Positions 19,566-29,530 of a stretch of DNA of 64,000 nt are shown here, one piece after another. The DNA is from Crocinitomicaceae bacterium (GTDB taxonomy: Bacteria; Bacteroidota; Bacteroidia; Flavobacteriales_D; Crocinitomicaceae), in NCBI GenBank assembly GCA_024643545.1, contig JAHEMR010000006.1, positions 51,023-115,022 of the forward strand. The letters are read 5' to 3'. The position numbers and the translations under genes were made by a program. A model generated the notes under the pieces. The model did not search any database. It saw only the letters and a program-made list of their open reading frames with translations, and was not told where the DNA came from. The number at the start of each line of letters is the position of its first letter. Position 1 is the stretch's first letter.

Positions 19566-20246
19566 ATGAAGATTTTACTTTTAGAAGATGATCCCATTTT
19601 AACGAAAGAAATTTCCGACTTTCTACGCCTTAAAAATGTCGATTGTGACCACGTGTACGATGGAGAACTTTTCCTCAAAAGAATAAGAAACCACGACTAC
19701 GATTTATTTCTTTTGGACATTAATGTACCGAAGGTAAATGGCCTTGAGTTGTGTAAAGGAATCCGGAAAAAGAAATCGGATGCCATGATAATCATGACGA
19801 CGGCCTACGGTGAAATCGAAGAGAAAAGTGAAGCCTACCTTTCTGGCGCAGATGATTACTTAGTTAAACCATTTTTATTACAGGAATTATGGTTGCGTAT
19901 TCAAGCGTTAGAACGAAGAAAAACAGCAGTCAGCATTCAAGTTGACTCCTTGAGAATTGGAGATCTAACGATCGATAATAATCAAAAATTGGTGCTAAGA
20001 AACGGGAAAGAAATTCAATTAACCCCAAAAGAATACAAATTGTTGCAAATACTAATTGATCATAAAGGCATTGTTTTATCAAAGCAAAAGATTGCCGATC
20101 AACTTTGGGATGAGCATGTGGAAACAAATCTGAATACGATCGAAGTGTATATTAATTTTTTACGGAATAAAATCGACCGAGATTTTGAACAAAAACTCAT
20201 TCACACCAAGGTTGGATTTGGATACTACATTCAATCAATCGAATGA
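19566..20246 (+). CDS. OmpR/PhoB-family response regulator
   Basis: DNA-binding response regulator of 226 residues. The receiver domain has the acidic pair EDD near residue 7, the phospho-acceptor Asp in LFLLDINVPKVNG (about 51), and the Lys in YLVKPF. The C-terminal winged helix contains LTPKEYKLLQILIDHKG. The stop overlaps the kinase start by 4 nt. An efflux operon follows directly, the usual arrangement of CusRS/CzcRS-like metal sensing systems. Its likely target is the set of 11-bp repeats at 21611-21643. Confidence 0.95.
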   Translation: MKILLLEDDPILTKEISDFLRLKNVDCDHVYDGELFLKRIRNHDYDLFLLDINVPKVNGLELCKGIRKKKSDAMIIMTTAYGEIEEKSEAYLSGADDYLVKPFLLQELWLRIQALERRKTAVSIQVDSLRIGDLTIDNNQKLVLRNGKEIQLTPKEYKLLQILIDHKGIVLSKQKIADQLWDEHVETNLNTIEVYINFLRNKIDRDFEQKLIHTKVGFGYYIQSIE

Positions 20247-21592
20247 CCATTAAATCCAAAATATCTTTTTACCTGAGTATTACTTTTACGGTACTTTTTG
20301 GTGTCATTTGCATTTCCGTTTATTTTCTTTTTGCCAATTTTCGAAAACAAGAATTTCAAGAAAGATTGGAAGAAAAATCTAAATCCACGATAAAACTCCT
20401 TCGCGTACTAAACCGCGTGAATGTCCCACTTTTAAACGCCATTGATAAACACAAAGAAGACCAATTACATAAGGACAATACGCTCATTTTCAATGAACAC
20501 TTCCAACTTATCTATTCTACTCATCCAAAAAGTAAAATTTTATGGAATGAAGTCCTTCTGAATCAAATTAAAACAGCGAAAAAATACTATTGGAGAATTC
20601 GCGACATCGAATACATGGGGATTTATATGAAAGGAAATCGACGTTCCTTTATTTCAATCATTGCAGCGAAAGACACACTTGGTCTTCAACAATTAGATTT
20701 TCTTTGGTATTCCCTCATTGGCGCTTATTTACTTTTTACCATTGCTACGTGGATTATTTCCTTCAAAATAGTGAAAAATCAATTGAAACCTATCGATGAT
20801 TTTCACCACGAAATAAGCCGCATCAACGAACAAAACCTGAATGAATCATTCGTTGTTCCTATTCAAAGTAATAACGAAATACACCTGCTTAGCAATGAAT
20901 TTAATCACATGATTCAACGAATTTCTAAGGCATATCAAAAACAAAAAGAATTCACTGCTCAGGCATCTCATGAATTACGCACACCATTAGCGCGAATGAG
21001 CTCTCAACTCGAAAACCAATTAAACCAAGTTAATACCGATCAAATTCAGTTTATCAAGAAACAATTGGATGAAGTGACTCAGTTAAATGAACTGATATCG
21101 TCTTTACTGATCCTTTCTAAAACGGAAGGCTCGAATAAATATTCGGATGAATTTTGCCGCTTAGATGAAGTTGTCTATTCGAGTATCGAAAAGGTAACAC
21201 TTCTTTTCCCTAAGTTTAAAGTACATCTTGAGTTTGAGGATAGCATGGAATTGGAGGCTGGTCTTTCCATACAAATGAATGCACAATTATTGGAAATCGT
21301 CATTGGTAATTTATTGAAAAATGCCTGGATTTATGGCGATGAACAAAGTCCCATTGTGTGCATAGGAATGAGGAAAACAACTTGTTTTATTCGCATTCAG
21401 AACAAAGGTACTTTGCTAAAAAATAAAGAAATCGATCTACTTTATGAACCTTTTATGCGTGGATCAAATGCTAAAAAGAAAGAAGGACTTGGATTAGGAT
21501 TACGCATTGTATACCGCATCCTTCAAACCTATGGCTTTCACATCAGCTATAGTAAAAATCAGAAATTAAATACATTTACGATTACCTTTTAA
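20243..21592 (+). CDS. Sensor histidine kinase, probably metal-responsive
   Basis: Two-component kinase of 449 residues. TM1 is about residues 8-31, a sensor loop of about 120 residues follows, and TM2 is about 154-177. A HAMP-like linker leads to the H-box QASHELRTPLA (phospho-acceptor His243), the N-box around IVIGNLLKNAWIYG, and the G-box KEGLGLGLRIVYRIL. It pairs with the overlapping regulator upstream. The sensed signal is not visible; a metal is inferred from the neighbouring pump. Confidence 0.94.
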   Translation: MTIKSKISFYLSITFTVLFGVICISVYFLFANFRKQEFQERLEEKSKSTIKLLRVLNRVNVPLLNAIDKHKEDQLHKDNTLIFNEHFQLIYSTHPKSKILWNEVLLNQIKTAKKYYWRIRDIEYMGIYMKGNRRSFISIIAAKDTLGLQQLDFLWYSLIGAYLLFTIATWIISFKIVKNQLKPIDDFHHEISRINEQNLNESFVVPIQSNNEIHLLSNEFNHMIQRISKAYQKQKEFTAQASHELRTPLARMSSQLENQLNQVNTDQIQFIKKQLDEVTQLNELISSLLILSKTEGSNKYSDEFCRLDEVVYSSIEKVTLLFPKFKVHLEFEDSMELEAGLSIQMNAQLLEIVIGNLLKNAWIYGDEQSPIVCIGMRKTTCFIRIQNKGTLLKNKEIDLLYEPFMRGSNAKKKEGLGLGLRIVYRILQTYGFHISYSKNQKLNTFTITF

Positions 21593-21610
21593 TCCTATAT
21601 TAATTTAACA

Positions 21611-21643
21611 TTTTTAAGGTGTTTTTAAGGCATTTGTAAAGGT
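21611..21643 (+). promoter_or_regulatory. Three 11-bp direct repeats, likely response-regulator boxes
   Basis: TTTTTAAGG occurs at 21611-21619 and 21622-21630, and a third, looser copy TTTGTAAAGG lies at 21633-21642. The copies start exactly 11 bp apart. OmpR/PhoB-family regulators bind tandem direct repeats with this spacing. The site lies between the kinase gene and the first efflux gene. A weak promoter-like TAACCTTTG (21662-21670) follows. Confidence 0.6.
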
Positions 21644-21691
21644 CTCCTTAAGAAGGATGTATAACCTTTGTACTTCCAAAAGTACAACCTT

Positions 21692-22933
21692 ATGAATTTA
21701 AAATTTCTGACATTTTTTGTCTTTGCTACGATGGAAATCGTTCATGCACAGCAGAAATTGACTTTAGCAGATTGTGAGCAATACATGCGAAAAAACAACT
21801 TTCAATTGTTAGCTGAAACATACCAACTTTCCTCCGCTAATGCAGAAGTTATTCAGGCAAAAATATGGGACTTACCTGTTGTTTCCGGAGAGTTAAATGC
21901 TTACAATCCAACCGCGCAACATTTCTTCGATATAGGAAATTCAGGTCAAAAAGCAGTGGCAATCGAACAACTCATACAAATCGGAGGAAAACGAAAAAGT
22001 GAGATCGCACTTGCTCAAAGCAACGTGATATTGGCGCAACTATCTTTTGAGCAACTGGTGCGGAATTTGCGTTTTGAATTAGGGAAGCATTTTTACACTT
22101 ATTATTTCAATCAATTAAACATTCAACAACTTGAATTTCAAGCCAATCAACTTGATTCCTTAATTGAAAAGTACAATGTGCAAGTTTCATTAAAAAACAT
22201 CTCCTTGAAGGATGTTGTTCGCTTGCAATCCCTTAACCTAAATATCAAAAATTCCATTGCTGAAATTAGACAAGAGCAAATGGAACATGGCACAAAAATC
22301 AAACTCATTATTGGAACAGCGGATGATTTTGAATTAGTCTTGCCTGATCAAAATAAAACGTTCGACCAGCCTATTTTTGTTTCTTATGATCAACTTGTGG
22401 AGCAAGCATTGCAAAAAAATCCGAATTACATCTATGCTAAATACTTGATTGAGAACAGTCAACTAAACCTTGTTTACGAAAAAAAACAAGCGATTCCTGA
22501 TTTAACCATTGGAGCCGCATATGACCAACGCGGTGGTGCTTTCCAAAACCAATCTAACTTGACCTTTAAAATACCACTTCCAATTTGGAACAGAAATGCA
22601 GGTCATATTAAGATCGCTGAAAACCGTGTTTTCCAGGAACAATTGAACGAGAAAGAAAGTGCTTTGACACTAAAAATAGATTTGCAAAAAGGCTTAGAAT
22701 CCTTGCGCTATTATCAAGATTCCTACCGACAAACACAGCAACAACAGTCAGATTTTAATGCGGTGTACGACGGGATAATTTCCAATTTTTCGTTGCGAAA
22801 TATCTCCTTATTAGAATTTACAGATTTCATGGAATCCTACAGTCAAAGCTTCATTTTTCTAAACGAAATAAAAAAACAAATCCTTTTAAATCGACTTTTC
22901 ATTAATTACTTAAGCTCAGAAAATGTATTCTAA
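21692..22933 (+). CDS. TolC-family outer-membrane efflux protein (CusC/CzcC-like)
   Basis: Outer-membrane channel of a tripartite efflux pump. I start it at ATG 21692 (MNLKFLTFFVFAT), which opens a signal peptide ending VHAQ. The upstream TTG at 21668 adds eight residues and is less likely. The mature part is helical and Gln/Asn/Leu-rich, with two related halves as in TolC. It includes the segment IGAAYDQRGGAFQNQSNLTF and IPLPIWNRNAGHIKIAEN, typical of the CzcC branch. The end overlaps the adaptor gene by 11 nt. Confidence 0.93.
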   Translation: MNLKFLTFFVFATMEIVHAQQKLTLADCEQYMRKNNFQLLAETYQLSSANAEVIQAKIWDLPVVSGELNAYNPTAQHFFDIGNSGQKAVAIEQLIQIGGKRKSEIALAQSNVILAQLSFEQLVRNLRFELGKHFYTYYFNQLNIQQLEFQANQLDSLIEKYNVQVSLKNISLKDVVRLQSLNLNIKNSIAEIRQEQMEHGTKIKLIIGTADDFELVLPDQNKTFDQPIFVSYDQLVEQALQKNPNYIYAKYLIENSQLNLVYEKKQAIPDLTIGAAYDQRGGAFQNQSNLTFKIPLPIWNRNAGHIKIAENRVFQEQLNEKESALTLKIDLQKGLESLRYYQDSYRQTQQQQSDFNAVYDGIISNFSLRNISLLEFTDFMESYSQSFIFLNEIKKQILLNRLFINYLSSENVF

Positions 22934-24023
22934 CAACCTCTCCAAATCCTTTGTGGCCTTACCTTTAATCCTGTTTCTCGGATCTCTACTTTCCTGTTCT
23001 TCAGAACTTAAAAAAAAGGATCTCTCCGCTCCTTTTCAGCTCAGTGCAAAAATGAAAAAAAGCGCACAGTATGAATTAGCTAAAATGGATACTGTCAATA
23101 ATGAATTGGTGTTTTTCGGTAAAATAAGTGCTGACAACAATAAAATGATTGAAGTATTTCCGGTCGTTGGTGGAAATGTGGTGCAGGTTTACGTTGAATT
23201 AGGTGACCACGTTCAAAAAAACCAATTATTAGCCACTATTCGAAGTACCGAAGTAGCAAGTTTCGAAATGGAACTTGAAGATGCTAAAAATGATCTTGCG
23301 GTAGCGAAAAATAATTTAAAAGTTACCCAAGAATTATTCAACGGCCGATTGTGTTCTGAACGCGAGGTCATGTTGGCGAAAAGTAACTTGGACAAAGCAC
23401 AATCACAATTAAACCGTATTCAAGAAACATATCAAATTTATCACATTAAAAAAGGTGCCATTTTCGAAGTTCGTGCGCCGATCAGTGGATTTATCATACA
23501 AAAAAACATCAATGAAAACATGTTACTGCGAAGTGATAAAACCGATAACATTTTCGATATCGCTGAAATAACTGATGTCTGGGCAATCGCAAATGTCAAC
23601 GAAGCTGATATCTCAAAAGTGCAATTAAATCAAAAGGCAACGGTTTCAACCATTAGTTACCCAGATGATCTATCCTACGGAAAGGTGGATAAAATTTACA
23701 ATATGATTGATGAGCAGACCAAAGCGATGCAAGTCCGTATCGTGTTGCCAAATATGGGCTATAAATTAAAACCTGAGATGCGGGCTACAATTACGATAAA
23801 TTACTCTGAAGACAAGCAAATGATTACCATTCCAGCATCGGCGGTCGTGTTTGATCGAAGCAAGTCCTTTGTTTTGGTGGATAAAAATGGTGTCATTTCA
23901 ACAAGGGAAATTGTTATTTATCGTCAAATTGGCAAAGAGGCCTACGTGAAATCAGGATTGTCTTCAGGAGAAAAAATCATCACACATAATCAACTACTTA
24001 TTTATGATGCGCTTAACGACTAA
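22923..24023 (+). CDS. Periplasmic adaptor (membrane-fusion) lipoprotein of RND efflux
   Basis: 366-residue CusB/CzcB-like adaptor that links the RND pump to the outer-membrane channel. The signal peptide ends in a lipobox LLSC with Cys25 as lipid anchor. A lipoyl-type half-motif is seen in VVQVYVELGDHVQKNQLLATI, then a coiled-coil hairpin (about residues 115-165) and the second lipoyl half in FEVRAPISGFIIQKNINENM. A beta-barrel and C-terminal domain follow. Overlaps the genes on both sides, so it is operonic. Confidence 0.94.
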   Translation: MYSNNLSKSFVALPLILFLGSLLSCSSELKKKDLSAPFQLSAKMKKSAQYELAKMDTVNNELVFFGKISADNNKMIEVFPVVGGNVVQVYVELGDHVQKNQLLATIRSTEVASFEMELEDAKNDLAVAKNNLKVTQELFNGRLCSEREVMLAKSNLDKAQSQLNRIQETYQIYHIKKGAIFEVRAPISGFIIQKNINENMLLRSDKTDNIFDIAEITDVWAIANVNEADISKVQLNQKATVSTISYPDDLSYGKVDKIYNMIDEQTKAMQVRIVLPNMGYKLKPEMRATITINYSEDKQMITIPASAVVFDRSKSFVLVDKNGVISTREIVIYRQIGKEAYVKSGLSSGEKIITHNQLLIYDALND

Positions 24024-24747
24024 AATCAGTTTAATGTGTTGGCTATTAACTACTGCTGCGCATGGACAAAATGATGTGGATTTCTCGACGTGGTATTGGC
24101 TACAATTCAAATATAAGGCAAGTAAAAATTTGAATTTGAATGCGCAATTTCAATCGCGTTTTAACCACAATTCAAATGACTTTGACAAAAGCAATTTCTT
24201 TTTATCAGGAGAGTACAAATTCACCAATCATCTTTCTGCTGAGCTTTTAACGCAGTATACCACAAGTTACACCAATAATCAATATACATTTTATACCGGA
24301 ATTAATTACCGGTTCAATATTGGGTTTATGCAACTGAATTACCGAAGCTCCATCCAAACAAAAAAGAATCACTTTAGTGCTGATTTCAACTATAATAATC
24401 CATACTCGGAATGGCGGAACCGATTGCGTTTGAACATCCCCTATCACCAAGATTGGGTGTTCTCTATCTCGACAGAGCCCTACTTAAACCTTGAGAAAAA
24501 CAAATCCACCTATTTTTCTCGGATTCGAAACATTGCCCAAGTATCCTATAACTTCAATGAATTTCAAACAATGTCTGTATTCTATTTAGTTGAACCAACT
24601 TTAAATGCAAGTTATTCAAATCAAAACAACTTCGTACTTGGATTTACCTATCAAATTAGTATCCCGAAGAAAGTGGCGAAACTGAAGCACTTTTTCGATG
24701 TTAAAAAGGACAAAAAACAATCCAAAGAAATTTACAATTACTTATGA
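24004..24747 (+). CDS. DUF2490-like outer-membrane barrel protein
   Basis: 247 residues with a signal peptide (ending AAHGQ) and regular amphipathic beta-strands: WYWLQFKYKASKNLNLNAQF, followed by repeats of alternating aromatic strands. This pattern fits DUF2490, a family of predicted outer-membrane barrels. It overlaps the adaptor gene by 20 nt and the RND gene by 4 nt, so it belongs to the efflux operon, although standard CBA pumps have no such component. The start could be either of two adjacent ATG codons. Confidence 0.8.
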   Translation: MMRLTTKISLMCWLLTTAAHGQNDVDFSTWYWLQFKYKASKNLNLNAQFQSRFNHNSNDFDKSNFFLSGEYKFTNHLSAELLTQYTTSYTNNQYTFYTGINYRFNIGFMQLNYRSSIQTKKNHFSADFNYNNPYSEWRNRLRLNIPYHQDWVFSISTEPYLNLEKNKSTYFSRIRNIAQVSYNFNEFQTMSVFYLVEPTLNASYSNQNNFVLGFTYQISIPKKVAKLKHFFDVKKDKKQSKEIYNYL

Positions 24748-27700
24748 AAAAGTTCATCAAAAACATCATTTCGTTCTCATTAATTAATAAACCTTTCACG
24801 TTTTTTTGGGTGACGCTGTTGGTCATTACAGGCGTTCTTGCCTTCAAGAAAATGCCCATAGAGGCTTTTCCGGATGTGACGAACACACAAATCATTGTTG
24901 TAACGGAATGGAACGGTAGAAGTGCTGAAGAAATCGAACGATTCGTAACTTCCCCTATCGAAATTTCAATGAACTCCGTTCAAAAGAAAACAAGTGTTCG
25001 AAGTATTTCCATGTTTGGATTGTCGGTCATTAAAATCATTTTCGAGGATAACGTGGAGGATTTTTTTGCACGACAACAAGTCAACAATCTTTTAAGGAGT
25101 GTATCGCTTCCAGAAGGAGTTGATCCAGATGTGCAACCTCCCTATGGTCCTACTGGTGAAGTTTTTCGCTATACGCTAAAAAGCGATACGCGCGATTCAA
25201 AAGAATTGCTAACGATTCAAAATTGGGTCATTGACCGTCAACTGCGTTCAGTTCCAGGTGTGGCTGATTTAGTTGCGTTTGGTGGACAAGAAAAAATTTA
25301 TGAGATAAGTGTTGATCCAAATCGATTGAATAAATACGACGTTACGCCACTCGAAGTATACGAAGCAGTCACAAATAGTAACTTGAATGTCGGTGGAGAT
25401 GTCATTGAAAAGAATAAACAGGCCTATGTTGTTCGAGGAGTTGGACTCTTAAACTCCAAGCAGGACCTAGAGAACATCCTTGTAAAAAAAGAAAGTGGAA
25501 ACCCAATATTAGTCAAAGATTTGGCCAGTGTAAATGAGGGTGCTGCACCACGCGTTGGACAAGTTGGATTAAATAATCAGGATGACATTGTCGAAGGAAT
25601 CGTGGTAATGAGAAAAGGTGAAAATCCAAAAGAGGTACTGGGACGCATTAAGGAGAAAATCAAGGAACTCAATACAGAGATTTTACCTTCAGATGTTCAA
25701 ATGATGACCTTTTACGACCGAGATAAATTAATGGAATACACAACATCTACCGTGATGCATAACATGCTAGAAGGAATCATTTTAGTTACAGTGATTGTTT
25801 TCTTGTTCATGGCTGATTGGAGAACAACCTTGATTGTATCCATTATCATTCCACTTTCCTTACTGTTTGCATTTTTGTGTCTTTACTTAATGGGAATGAG
25901 TGCCAATCTTCTTTCACTCGGCGCGGTTGACTTTGGGATCATCATTGATGGAGCCGTCGTTATGGTAGAAGGAATATTTGTAACGCTCAACCACCTTGCC
26001 GAGAAAAATGGCGCACAAAAATACAACCGAATGGCAATTGGAAGCATTATAAAATCGACCGGTACGGAATTAGGCGTCGCCATATTTTTTAGTAAATTGA
26101 TCATTATCACCGCATTGCTGCCAATTTTCGCCTTTCAAAAAGTCGAAGGAAAAATGTTCTCCCCCTTAGCCTATACACTTGGTTTTGCCTTGCTTGGAGC
26201 ACTGATCTTTACCTTGACTTTGGTCCCGGTATTGAGTCACATTTTACTCAATAAAAACGTGCGAGAAAAGAAAAATCGTTTCGTTGATTTTTGGAATCGC
26301 ATCGTTGAAGTTGCCTTTAAATGGACCTTCAAACATAAGGTTAAAACACTATTAATTACCTCCATTATTGTTTTATTAACCTTCATCTCAAGTACATTTC
26401 TAGGCACTGAATTCCTTCCTCAACTAAATGAAGGATCCCTATGGGTAGAGGCAAAATTCCCAATGAGTCAAGGACTGAAAGAAACCGTTGCACAAACTGC
26501 CATCTTAAGAAAAGAACTGCGCAAATTCCCAGAAGTTAATGGTGTTCTAAGTCAAGCCGGAAGAAGCAATGACGGAACGGACCCCAGTGGATTTTACTAC
26601 GTTCAAATGCAAGTAAACCTTAAACCAAAAGAAGCGTGGACACGAAAAATTAGCATGGATGAATTGGTTCGTCAAATGGATGATTCCTTAAAGCAATACC
26701 AAGGAATTGGTTATAATTATTCGCAGCCTATCATCGATAATGTGGCAGAAAGTGTTGCCGGAATTAATGCATCGAATGCGGTTAAAATTTATGGCAGTGA
26801 TTTGAACGTATTGAACGAGCTTGCGAACAAAGTCATTCGACAAATTGAACATATTGACGGCGTAAAAGATGTTGGAATACTCCGTAATGTCGGTCAACCG
26901 GAAATGAGCATTGTCTTAAACCGAGAGCGAATGGCTGCGTTTGGCGTGAAAATCTCTGAGGCACAAGCAGTCATTGAAATGGCCATCGGTGGAAAAACTG
27001 CTACGCAAAAATATGAGGATGAAAAGAAATTTGATGTTCGAATCCGCTTTAATGAGCATTTTAGAAAAAACGAGAAGGACATCGAAAACATCATGGTTCC
27101 GAGTACTGACAATGTACAAATACCATTGAAGGAAATCGCGGAAATCAAACTTATCACTGGACCAGCCTTCATCTACCGAGACAACACAAAGCGATTCATT
27201 GGAGTAAAATTTTCTGTACGTGATCGAGACCTTGGTAGTACCATTAAAGAAGCACAGGAAAAAGTAGCGGCCAAAATCAATTTACCAAAAGGATATTCCA
27301 TTGGATGGACAGGGGAATTTGAGAATCAAATTCGAGCATCGGGCACTTTGGCAAACGTCATTCCAGTGAGTTTGATTGGAATTTTAGTGTTGCTTTTTGT
27401 CCTGTTTAGTAACTTAAAAGATGCACTTGTGGTGCTGATTAATGTACCATTCGCCGTTATAGGTGGAATCCTGGCATTGCACATCACTGGTATCAATTTT
27501 GGGATTTCCGGTGGTGTTGGTTTCATCGCTCTTTTGGGAATCTGTATACAAAACGGGGTCATTCTTGTCAGTGAATTTCACGCGAACATCAAAAAGAAAC
27601 TTCAATTGAACGAGGCAATTTTTGAAGCGATAAAAGTTCGGACAAGGCCCATTGTGATGACTGCTTTGATGGCTTCTATCGGACTACTTCCCGCAGCGTT

Positions 27701-27845
27701 GAGCACTGGAATTGGTTCAGAGAGCCAGAAACCCCTAGCGGTTGTTATCATTGGCGGATTAATCACTGCAACAATTCTGACTTTGTTGGTTTTTCCAATT
27801 ATTTTCTGGATATTTAACAAATCAAAAAGAGAGAAACTATCCTAA
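24744..27845 (+). CDS. Heavy-metal efflux RND transporter (CusA/CzcA family), unfused
   Basis: 1033-residue inner-membrane pump. It has the N-terminal family segment MPIEAFPDVTNTQIIVVTEW, 12 predicted helices, and the TM4 motif VDFGIIIDGAVVMVEGIF (about residues 394-411) with the proton-relay acids. The C-terminal half begins near residue 530 (FKHKVKTLLITS). Unlike the pump at the left edge it has no TolC extension; its outer-membrane factor is the separate gene at 21692. The substrate is probably a divalent or monovalent heavy metal; the exact ion is not readable. It converges on the asparaginase gene with a 5-nt gap. Confidence 0.95.
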   Translation: MKKFIKNIISFSLINKPFTFFWVTLLVITGVLAFKKMPIEAFPDVTNTQIIVVTEWNGRSAEEIERFVTSPIEISMNSVQKKTSVRSISMFGLSVIKIIFEDNVEDFFARQQVNNLLRSVSLPEGVDPDVQPPYGPTGEVFRYTLKSDTRDSKELLTIQNWVIDRQLRSVPGVADLVAFGGQEKIYEISVDPNRLNKYDVTPLEVYEAVTNSNLNVGGDVIEKNKQAYVVRGVGLLNSKQDLENILVKKESGNPILVKDLASVNEGAAPRVGQVGLNNQDDIVEGIVVMRKGENPKEVLGRIKEKIKELNTEILPSDVQMMTFYDRDKLMEYTTSTVMHNMLEGIILVTVIVFLFMADWRTTLIVSIIIPLSLLFAFLCLYLMGMSANLLSLGAVDFGIIIDGAVVMVEGIFVTLNHLAEKNGAQKYNRMAIGSIIKSTGTELGVAIFFSKLIIITALLPIFAFQKVEGKMFSPLAYTLGFALLGALIFTLTLVPVLSHILLNKNVREKKNRFVDFWNRIVEVAFKWTFKHKVKTLLITSIIVLLTFISSTFLGTEFLPQLNEGSLWVEAKFPMSQGLKETVAQTAILRKELRKFPEVNGVLSQAGRSNDGTDPSGFYYVQMQVNLKPKEAWTRKISMDELVRQMDDSLKQYQGIGYNYSQPIIDNVAESVAGINASNAVKIYGSDLNVLNELANKVIRQIEHIDGVKDVGILRNVGQPEMSIVLNRERMAAFGVKISEAQAVIEMAIGGKTATQKYEDEKKFDVRIRFNEHFRKNEKDIENIMVPSTDNVQIPLKEIAEIKLITGPAFIYRDNTKRFIGVKFSVRDRDLGSTIKEAQEKVAAKINLPKGYSIGWTGEFENQIRASGTLANVIPVSLIGILVLLFVLFSNLKDALVVLINVPFAVIGGILALHITGINFGISGGVGFIALLGICIQNGVILVSEFHANIKKKLQLNEAIFEAIKVRTRPIVMTALMASIGLLPAALSTGIGSESQKPLAVVIIGGLITATILTLLVFPIIFWIFNKSKREKLS

Positions 27846-27850
27846 AGACA

Positions 27851-28864
27851 CTACTTTAAAATACCAATTTTCTTTTCACCATACTTGTTGATATATCCTC
27901 TAAACATTCCAGTTGTATTAAAAGAAATTGCAATATTTCCTTTTTGGTCCATTGCAATCAAACCTCCTCTTCCATTTATTTCCGTAAGTTCTTTTTGAAT
28001 AACAAAGTCCGAGGATCGTTGCAGCGAAAAATGCTTATATTTCATTAATGCATGAACCTCATGTCCAACAACCAAACGAATAAAATCCTCTCCATGACCA
28101 GTACATGAAACAGCACACGTTTCGTTATTAGCGTATGTTCCTGCGCCAATTAATGGTGAGTCTCCTATTCGATTATACTTTTTATTGGTAATTCCACCTG
28201 TTGATGTTCCTGCCGCTAAATTCCCGAATTGATCTAGTACCACACACCCAACAGTTCCGTATTTATCTTGCTTATCAATATCATTTATATCACCACGATT
28301 TTCGTTATCCAATTGAGTTTTGCTTGAATCCCGAATTCTTAACAATTCATTCCACTTTTTTTCAACAAAAAAATAATCAGTATCTACAAATTCAAATCCA
28401 TTTTCTTTCGCATATTTCTCTGCTCCCTCTCCATTTAAGAAAACAAACTGAGAGTTGGTCATGATATAATTTGCTAAAGTAATTGGATTCTTAATATGCT
28501 GTAAATTTGTAACTGCACCACATTTCAAGTTGCTTCCATCCATTATAGCAGCATCCATTTCGTTTCTGCCTTCATTCGAAAATACGGAACCTTTACCAGC
28601 ATTAAACAACGGTGAATCCTCTAAAATTTGAATAGTCATCGTTACTACATCAGTAGCTTTTGCACCTTTTTTTAGCATGGAATAACCTGAATCTAGCGCA
28701 AATGAAAGTGTTTTTTCGTATTCAACTATTTCCTCAGGTGAATAGTTTTTTTTAACTAAATTACCTGCACCTCCATGTATTACGATGGCAAAATTCTGTT
28801 TGTTTTTTTGAGCCATAACGATTAATTGGTTGAAGACAAGTAAAAATAAAAAAAAACGTTTCAT
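27851..28864 (-). CDS. Exported isoaspartyl peptidase / type 2 asparaginase (Ntn-hydrolase)
   Basis: Self-cleaving threonine hydrolase that removes iso-aspartyl residues or hydrolyses asparagine. The start is set at ATG 28864, which opens a signal peptide (MKRFFLFLLVFNQLIVMAQ). The ATG at 28906 would overlap the upstream gene and bury the signal. The HGGAG loop is at about residues 30-34, and the cleavage site and nucleophile lie in DKYGTVGCVVLD, Thr204. The partner motifs GTSTGG and RIGDSPLIGAGTYA are intact. About 337 residues, normal length. It is the last gene of the seven-gene minus-strand operon, one base after the DUF2490 stop. Confidence 0.92.
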   Translation of the reverse strand: MKRFFLFLLVFNQLIVMAQKNKQNFAIVIHGGAGNLVKKNYSPEEIVEYEKTLSFALDSGYSMLKKGAKATDVVTMTIQILEDSPLFNAGKGSVFSNEGRNEMDAAIMDGSNLKCGAVTNLQHIKNPITLANYIMTNSQFVFLNGEGAEKYAKENGFEFVDTDYFFVEKKWNELLRIRDSSKTQLDNENRGDINDIDKQDKYGTVGCVVLDQFGNLAAGTSTGGITNKKYNRIGDSPLIGAGTYANNETCAVSCTGHGEDFIRLVVGHEVHALMKYKHFSLQRSSDFVIQKELTEINGRGGLIAMDQKGNIAISFNTTGMFRGYINKYGEKKIGILK

Positions 28865-28865
28865 A

Positions 28866-29528
28866 CTATAATTTGTAATTATATGTAATTCCATAAATAA
28901 AATCAATCCTTGGATATTTGGTGAAAAAAGAAACTTGATTAATAAAATAAAAGTTAAAGCGATTATGCAAGTCTTGTTTCAAAACTACTCCTATTTCCGT
29001 TCTTGTAGCTTGAGTTCTAAAGTACTGATTTAATCTAAAAAAATGTTCAAAAGATCCATATATTGAATATTTACGATCAAGTGAATAACGATATAAAAGT
29101 TTATTTCTCACTATTTCTTTATTATCCTTGTATGGATCACCGAAATTTAAATCATAAAGTTGATTTTGAGCCCGAAACCGATATTGGAAGAATTGTTGAT
29201 TTCGAGACTTTAAATAAGTCGCATCTATATAAAATCGATGAATAGGCTGGTAGATATTTTCTAAATTTCTCCACTCCACAAATCGGTAATTGATCCCCAG
29301 TGTCCATGATTTTTCAAGTCTAATCGATGTACCTAGGTCGATGAATGCTGAATTAAGTTCACGCATGTTCTGATTAAATGACCATTGCGTAATTGCTTGG
29401 ATAGAAAATCGATCATTTAATTTTTTATCTAGGCCCAAAGTCCCCCAAAAAACGGCGTCTTTTTGCACTTGAGCATGAGAATAACTCATCCAAACAAAAA
29501 CAAAAATGATCAATTTGTTATATTTCAT
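28866..29528 (-). CDS. DUF2490-like outer-membrane barrel protein
   Basis: 220 residues with a signal peptide ending SHAQ. Strands alternate in the DUF2490 style (AVFWGTLGLDKKLNDRFSIQ; ELNSAFIDLGTSIRLEKSW), ending in an aromatic strand IDFIYGITYNYKL. A second member of this family sits 4 kb away in the efflux operon (24004-24747). It starts 2 bp after the stop of the YD-like gene and ends one base before the asparaginase start. Confidence 0.8.
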   Translation of the reverse strand: MKYNKLIIFVFVWMSYSHAQVQKDAVFWGTLGLDKKLNDRFSIQAITQWSFNQNMRELNSAFIDLGTSIRLEKSWTLGINYRFVEWRNLENIYQPIHRFYIDATYLKSRNQQFFQYRFRAQNQLYDLNFGDPYKDNKEIVRNKLLYRYSLDRKYSIYGSFEHFFRLNQYFRTQATRTEIGVVLKQDLHNRFNFYFINQVSFFTKYPRIDFIYGITYNYKL

Positions 29529-29530
29529 GT

